Assembly: GCA_046297455.1 (NCBI GenBank)
Contig: JBKBIT010000013.1
Coordinates: 55,086 to 119,085, forward strand
Direction: 5' to 3'
DNA: 64,000 bases
Source of the DNA: ZYF759 sp046297455
Lineage (GTDB): Bacteria > Pseudomonadota > Alphaproteobacteria > Rhizobiales > Rhizobiaceae
Both the position numbers and the translations under genes were made by a program. Of this stretch, positions 61,681 to 64,000 are shown one piece after another. The notes below the pieces were generated by a model, which saw only the letters and a list, made by a program, of their open reading frames with translations, was not told where the DNA came from and did no database searches. The first letter of the stretch is position 1; each line of letters begins with the position of its first letter.

Positions 61681-61826
61681 GCCGTTCTCAGGGCGGGGTG
61701 CAATTCCCCACCGGCGGTATGCGGGATGACCCGCGAGCCCGCGAGCGCCTTGCCTGCCGGGCAAGGGTCAGCAGACCAGGTGAGAGGCCTGGGCCGACGG
61801 TTACAGTCCGGATGGAAGAGAACGTG
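61681..61826 (+). ncRNA. FMN riboswitch (RFN element) controlling ribH
   Basis: The conserved six-helix FMN aptamer can be read in order: GTTCTCAGGGCGGGG and the complementary CAATTCCCCACCGGCGGTAT, a variable arm with GCGGGATGACCCGCGAGCC, GGTCAGCAGACCAGGTGAGA, then GGGCCGACGGTTACAGTCCG and the closing GGATGGAAGAGAAC. It precedes the lumazine synthase start by about 80 bases. FMN binding should repress expression; whether through termination or by hiding the ribosome site is not clear, though no strong terminator is visible after the aptamer. Confidence 0.95.
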
Positions 61827-61907
61827 CGACCGTGCCGCCTTTTTCGGGCGGGATGATCGCTCGTGATCGCCTTGGGTGACGTGTCCGTTGCTGGAAAGGA
61901 GATCGCG

Positions 61908-62342
61908 ATGACACACACCCGTTACGCCTTCATCAAGGCCAATTGGCATGCCGATATCGTCGACCGCGCGCTGGACGGTTTTGGGGAACTGATCCCTGCC
62001 GGCCAGATCGACGTGTTCGACGTGCCCGGCGCCTTCGAGATGCCGCTGCTGGCGCGCGACCTTGCCGCGTCCGGTCGCTACGCGGCGGTGGCGGCCGCCG
62101 CCTTCGTCGTCGATGGCGGGATCTACCGGCACGACTTCGTCGCTCAGGCCGTGGTAGACGGGCTGATGCGGGCGGGCATGGACACCGGCGTGCCCGTGCT
62201 TTCGGTCTCACTCACCCCGCATCACTACCAGGAGACCGAGCACCACAACCGCATCTATCGGGAGCATTTCGTGGAAAAAGGCCGCGAGGCCGCCCGCGCC
62301 GCCCTCATGATCGGCAAGACCCGCGCCGCGCTGGCCGCCTAG
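61908..62342 (+). CDS. ribH: 6,7-dimethyl-8-ribityllumazine synthase (type II, RibH2-like)
   Basis: Penultimate enzyme of riboflavin synthesis, 144 residues: joins 5-amino-6-ribitylaminouracil with dihydroxybutanone phosphate. Family features: RYAFIKANWHADIVDRAL, VFDVPGAFEMPLLARDLA, and VPVLSVSLTPHHYQETEHHN. The HYQET-HHN block is the mark of the type II enzyme (RibH2) known from Brucella and Mesorhizobium, which form decamers and are FMN riboswitch controlled. The ATG at 61908 has AAGGAG upstream; an in-frame ATG-less extension exists but is inside the leader. Confidence 0.96.
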   Translation: MTHTRYAFIKANWHADIVDRALDGFGELIPAGQIDVFDVPGAFEMPLLARDLAASGRYAAVAAAAFVVDGGIYRHDFVAQAVVDGLMRAGMDTGVPVLSVSLTPHHYQETEHHNRIYREHFVEKGREAARAALMIGKTRAALAA

Positions 62343-62404
62343 AACCGCCGGCTGGCAAGGCCCGCGGCCAGGTCGCGGGCCTCGATGGTCGGGCCGCTAA
62401 ACCG

Positions 62405-62754
62405 TCACCTGTAGGGCGAACGGCACTGCCGGCGTGGGCCGTTATAGGGCTGAAACGTGTTGTCGGACGCGCGGTAGGAGCGATAGCGGCCGTAGCACCA
62501 CTGCACATGGGCCGAGCTGTAGCGGTGATGCGCGCGTGGCGCCACATGCCGGTACTGGCGGTAGCGCGGACGATGCGGTCGATAGACCCTGTAGCCCTGC
62601 GGTGATAATGCACCTGCTGGACCTCCGCCGCCAGCCCGCTTGCTATGGGCACCGCCGGCACGGTCGGTAGCGCTGGCACCGGCATTGCGCTGGCTGGCGT
62701 TGCAAGACCGAAGAACAAGGCAGCGATACAAGCGCCCTTGAATAGAAGTTTCAC
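62405..62754 (-). pseudogene. BA14K-family protein gene with a 1-base frameshift
   Basis: The signal peptide and first 50 codons (GTG start at 62754 with GGGAGG six bases upstream: MKLLFKGACIAALFFGLATP, then ASAMP, up to VQQVHYHRR) are in one frame, and the BA14K domain (RPRYRQYRHVAPRAHHRYSS, AHVQWCYGRYRSYRASDNTF, QPYNGPRRQCRSPYR, stop at 62405-62407) is in another. One extra G in the CAGGGC run at 62595-62597 would rejoin them as HYHRRGYRVYRP. BA14K-type proteins are small secreted immunoreactive proteins of Rhizobiales with lectin-like or envelope roles. It is either a real mutation or an assembly error in a homopolymer. Confidence 0.82.
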
Positions 62755-62876
62755 GACAACCTCCCCATGGATCGAATTTGACTGGGTATCGTGATCTTAT
62801 GCAGGCTCCTGTTGTTCGGCATGCTGCATATGAATAGCCTGAACCGCCTTTTTTTCTTCGACAACCCGAACGAAAA

Positions 62877-62901
62877 GAGCCCCGGCAACAGGCCGAGGCT
62901 C
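62877..62901 (-). terminator. Rho-independent terminator after csgH
   Basis: On the minus strand GAGCCTCGG (62901-62893) pairs with CCGGGGCTC (62885-62877), a 9-bp stem with one G-U, followed by TTTTCG. It ends the curlin-csgH transcript 28 bases after the csgH stop. Confidence 0.8.
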
Positions 62902-62928
62902 ATTCAATTTGCGCTCGATCGGCGCGCA

Positions 62929-63300
62929 CTAGATACGCTCGGCGCATTCCAGCGTCTCGCTGCCCGCCTTGACGGAGAGCCTGGCATCGTAGCGCGCGTT
63001 GACGCCGAGCATCACGGTGCCGAGCGTGACTTCCTCGCCCGCCTTGGCCGAGAATTCGCCACCCTGGCTGATGCGCGAGGTGCCACCACCGTCGGACCCC
63101 GCCACCTGAAACCCGTAGGATCCCCTGGTGGCTAGGTCGGCACGGTAGACGCCCTCGAGCGCGACCATGCCGCCCTGGGCGATTGCCCGAATCTCGCAGC
63201 GCGGTTGTTCGTCAATGGTGGCGGTCGAGGCCGTAGCCGCGCCCGCCCCGAGGAACAGGGCGAAAAGGCCGGCAAGTGCCTGGTTGAGGATCGATAGCAT
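62929..63300 (-). CDS. csgH: CsgH-type curli fibre chaperone/inhibitor
   Basis: Periplasmic protein of 123 residues resembling CsgH, the alphaproteobacterial counterpart of CsgC, which stops curlin from forming amyloid before export. Signal peptide about residues 1-25 (LAGLFALFLGAGAATAS), then an immunoglobulin-like beta domain: CEIRAIAQGGMVALEGVYRA, GSYGFQVAGSDGGGTSRISQ, GGEFSAKAGEEVTLGTVMLG and YDARLSVKAGSETLECAE. Two cysteines, near residues 35 and 120, could pair. ATG at 63300 has AAGGAGA upstream. It follows the curlin gene on the same strand after 86 bases holding a strong hairpin. Confidence 0.82.
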   Translation of the reverse strand: MLSILNQALAGLFALFLGAGAATASTATIDEQPRCEIRAIAQGGMVALEGVYRADLATRGSYGFQVAGSDGGGTSRISQGGEFSAKAGEEVTLGTVMLGVNARYDARLSVKAGSETLECAERI

Positions 63301-63331
63301 GTCACGTCTCCTTGTGTGTTGGGACGACAAT

Positions 63332-63362
63332 GGCCGGGAGGCGTCCAAGACCCCTCCCGGCC
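63332..63362 (-). terminator. Intergenic hairpin between curlin gene and csgH
   Basis: GGCCGGGAGG (63332-63341) and CCTCCCGGCC (63353-63362) form a perfect 10-bp stem with an 11-base loop, between the curlin stop and the csgH start. No U tract, so it is more likely a partial terminator or RNA-stability element that keeps the chaperone level below that of the fibre subunit. Confidence 0.6.
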
Positions 63363-63386
63363 GATGAAATTCAGGCATGTCGACCG

Positions 63387-63821
63387 TCAGGGGCAGGTCT
63401 GGACGAAAGCCGCCACGTTGCCGGCACCAGCCTGGGACACGTTGGCGTCGCAACCATTGCCGACCTGCACGCCCGCCGCCACGTTGCCGTGTCCGTCCTG
63501 GGTGAGGATGGCGTTATGGTTGGCACCGAACTGGCCGACGCCGCCCTGGTTGAAATTGCCGTTCTGCATGAGATCGGCATTATTGTTGAAACCCTGCTGG
63601 CCGGTCACGCCGACATTGCCGATGCCGTTCTGCTGGGTGATGGAGTTATTGAAGACGCCATCCTGGAACACGCCGATCGCGTTGCCGATGCCTGCCTGGG
63701 CGCCGCCGGCGGCATTGCCGAAACCGAACTGGTCGATATTGACCGAATTGGCCATGGCCGGGGCCGAGCCGAATGCGAGAGCCGAAAGAATGGCTGTGGT
63801 CAGAAAGAACTTGCGTGTCAT
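63387..63821 (-). CDS. Curlin-repeat secreted amyloid-like protein (CsgA/CsgB-like)
   Basis: Protein of 144 residues. Signal peptide about residues 1-24 (MTRKFFLTTAILSALAFGSA, cleavage near AMA-NS), then five or so curlin-type repeats of 20-23 residues rich in Gly, Asn and Gln: VNIDQFGFGNAAGGAQAGIG, NAIGVFQDGVFNNSITQQNG, IGNVGVTGQQGFNNNADLMQ and NGNFNQGGVGQFGANHNAIL. Two Cys near the end (GNGCDANVSQAG and FVQTCP) may form a disulfide, unlike classical CsgA. Presumed subunit or nucleator of a cell-surface amyloid fibre, with CsgH downstream. Its export channel CsgG and helpers are not in the window. Confidence 0.88.
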   Translation of the reverse strand: MTRKFFLTTAILSALAFGSAPAMANSVNIDQFGFGNAAGGAQAGIGNAIGVFQDGVFNNSITQQNGIGNVGVTGQQGFNNNADLMQNGNFNQGGVGQFGANHNAILTQDGHGNVAAGVQVGNGCDANVSQAGAGNVAAFVQTCP

Positions 63822-63904
63822 GTTCCCATCTCCTCTGGGGTTGTTGCGGGTTGTTCCGCGTCGAGTACGGAGACAGGTTTAGTCGGGCGGGCCGGAACCG
63901 AAGC

Positions 63905-63930
63905 TGAACCCGGCGTTCAGTTGTCGTTCA
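63905..63930 (-). promoter_or_regulatory. Shared curlin-gene motif, copy 2
   Basis: On the minus strand: TGAACGACAAC followed by TGAACGCCGGG and TTCA. TGAACG occurs twice 11 bp apart, and the second unit is a perfect inverted repeat (TGAAC-N5-GTTCA). It lies 84-109 bases upstream of the curlin start at 63821, nearly the same distance as copy 1. Confidence 0.6.
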
Positions 63931-63980
63931 CGAAAGTGACGTTGCGGAAATCATTGGGTTTTTTGGCGGGCGAATTAACG

Positions 63981-63996
63981 ATCACGAAGACGTGAT
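63981..63996. promoter_or_regulatory. Inverted repeat at the right edge, upstream of the curlin gene
   Basis: ATCACG (63981-63986) and CGTGAT (63991-63996) form a perfect 6-bp inverted repeat with a 4-base spacer, about 165 bases upstream of the curlin start. It could be a second regulator site or part of whatever gene lies beyond the edge. Region 63822-64000 otherwise shows no gene. Confidence 0.35.
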
Positions 63997-64000
63997 GATT

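Overview
The window is chromosomal DNA from a high-GC alphaproteobacterium of the order Hyphomicrobiales (Rhizobiales), most like Phyllobacteriaceae (Mesorhizobium/Nitratireductor/Aquamicrobium-type). This is inferred from gene content and order: ubiG, lysC, ptsP, prfA, prmC, a DUF4167 protein and clpB in a row; tlpA, argH, small lipoprotein, lysA and a DUF4175 membrane protein in a row; secA divergent from a parvulin isomerase, argJ, an acetyltransferase and mutT; a type II lumazine synthase behind an FMN riboswitch; and a BA14K-type protein. I saw no phage, insertion sequence, integrase or CRISPR array.

Layout. 1-5.4 kb: a TetR regulator divergent from an RND efflux adaptor and pump, with a four-half-site operator between them. 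5.4-13 kb: a ceramidase-like membrane protein, a DUF1223 protein, tRNA-Glu(CTC), an Lrp-type regulator followed by a DmdA-like (DMSP demethylase family) protein, two tandem DUF6455 Cys-rich proteins, tRNA-Ala(CGC), a GNAT enzyme, ppa and a secreted orphan. 13-20 kb: a polytopic membrane protein and a complete branched-chain/amide-type ABC importer (binding protein, two permeases, two ATPases), then ytoQ. 20-27 kb: a lipid-kinase-like protein, a two-domain PRC-barrel secreted protein with an EcfG-type stress promoter, an amidase with a puzzling 5' end, a VOC dioxygenase/hydrolase/GNAT trio, and a yqaA-dsbB pair. 27-32 kb: tRNA-Leu(CAA), a GIY-YIG protein, an acyl-CoA synthetase, and a flippase plus GNAT pair for cell-surface material.

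32-54.7 kb is mostly housekeeping: protein export (SecA, parvulin), arginine synthesis (ArgJ), nucleotide sanitation (MutT), an orphan Flp pilin, ComF, glutaredoxin, a nitrilase-family amidase, DUF1178, UbiG, LysE, a periplasmic PCMT-like protein, aspartokinase, PtsP (nitrogen PTS), RF1 and its methyltransferase, DUF4167 and ClpB behind a heat-shock-type promoter. 54.7-61 kb: DUF4175, LysA, lipoprotein, ArgH and TlpA.

61-64 kb is the most distinctive part: two secreted curlin-repeat (functional amyloid) proteins, a CsgH-type curli chaperone/inhibitor downstream of one of them, and a BA14K-type gene with a probable 1-base frameshift, interrupted by riboswitch-controlled ribH. The two curlin genes share a promoter-proximal motif (two TGAACG direct repeats 11 bp apart plus an inverted GTTC) at nearly the same distance from their starts, which suggests one regulator drives both. 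The secretion genes csgG, csgE and csgF are not in the window and could lie beyond its right edge.
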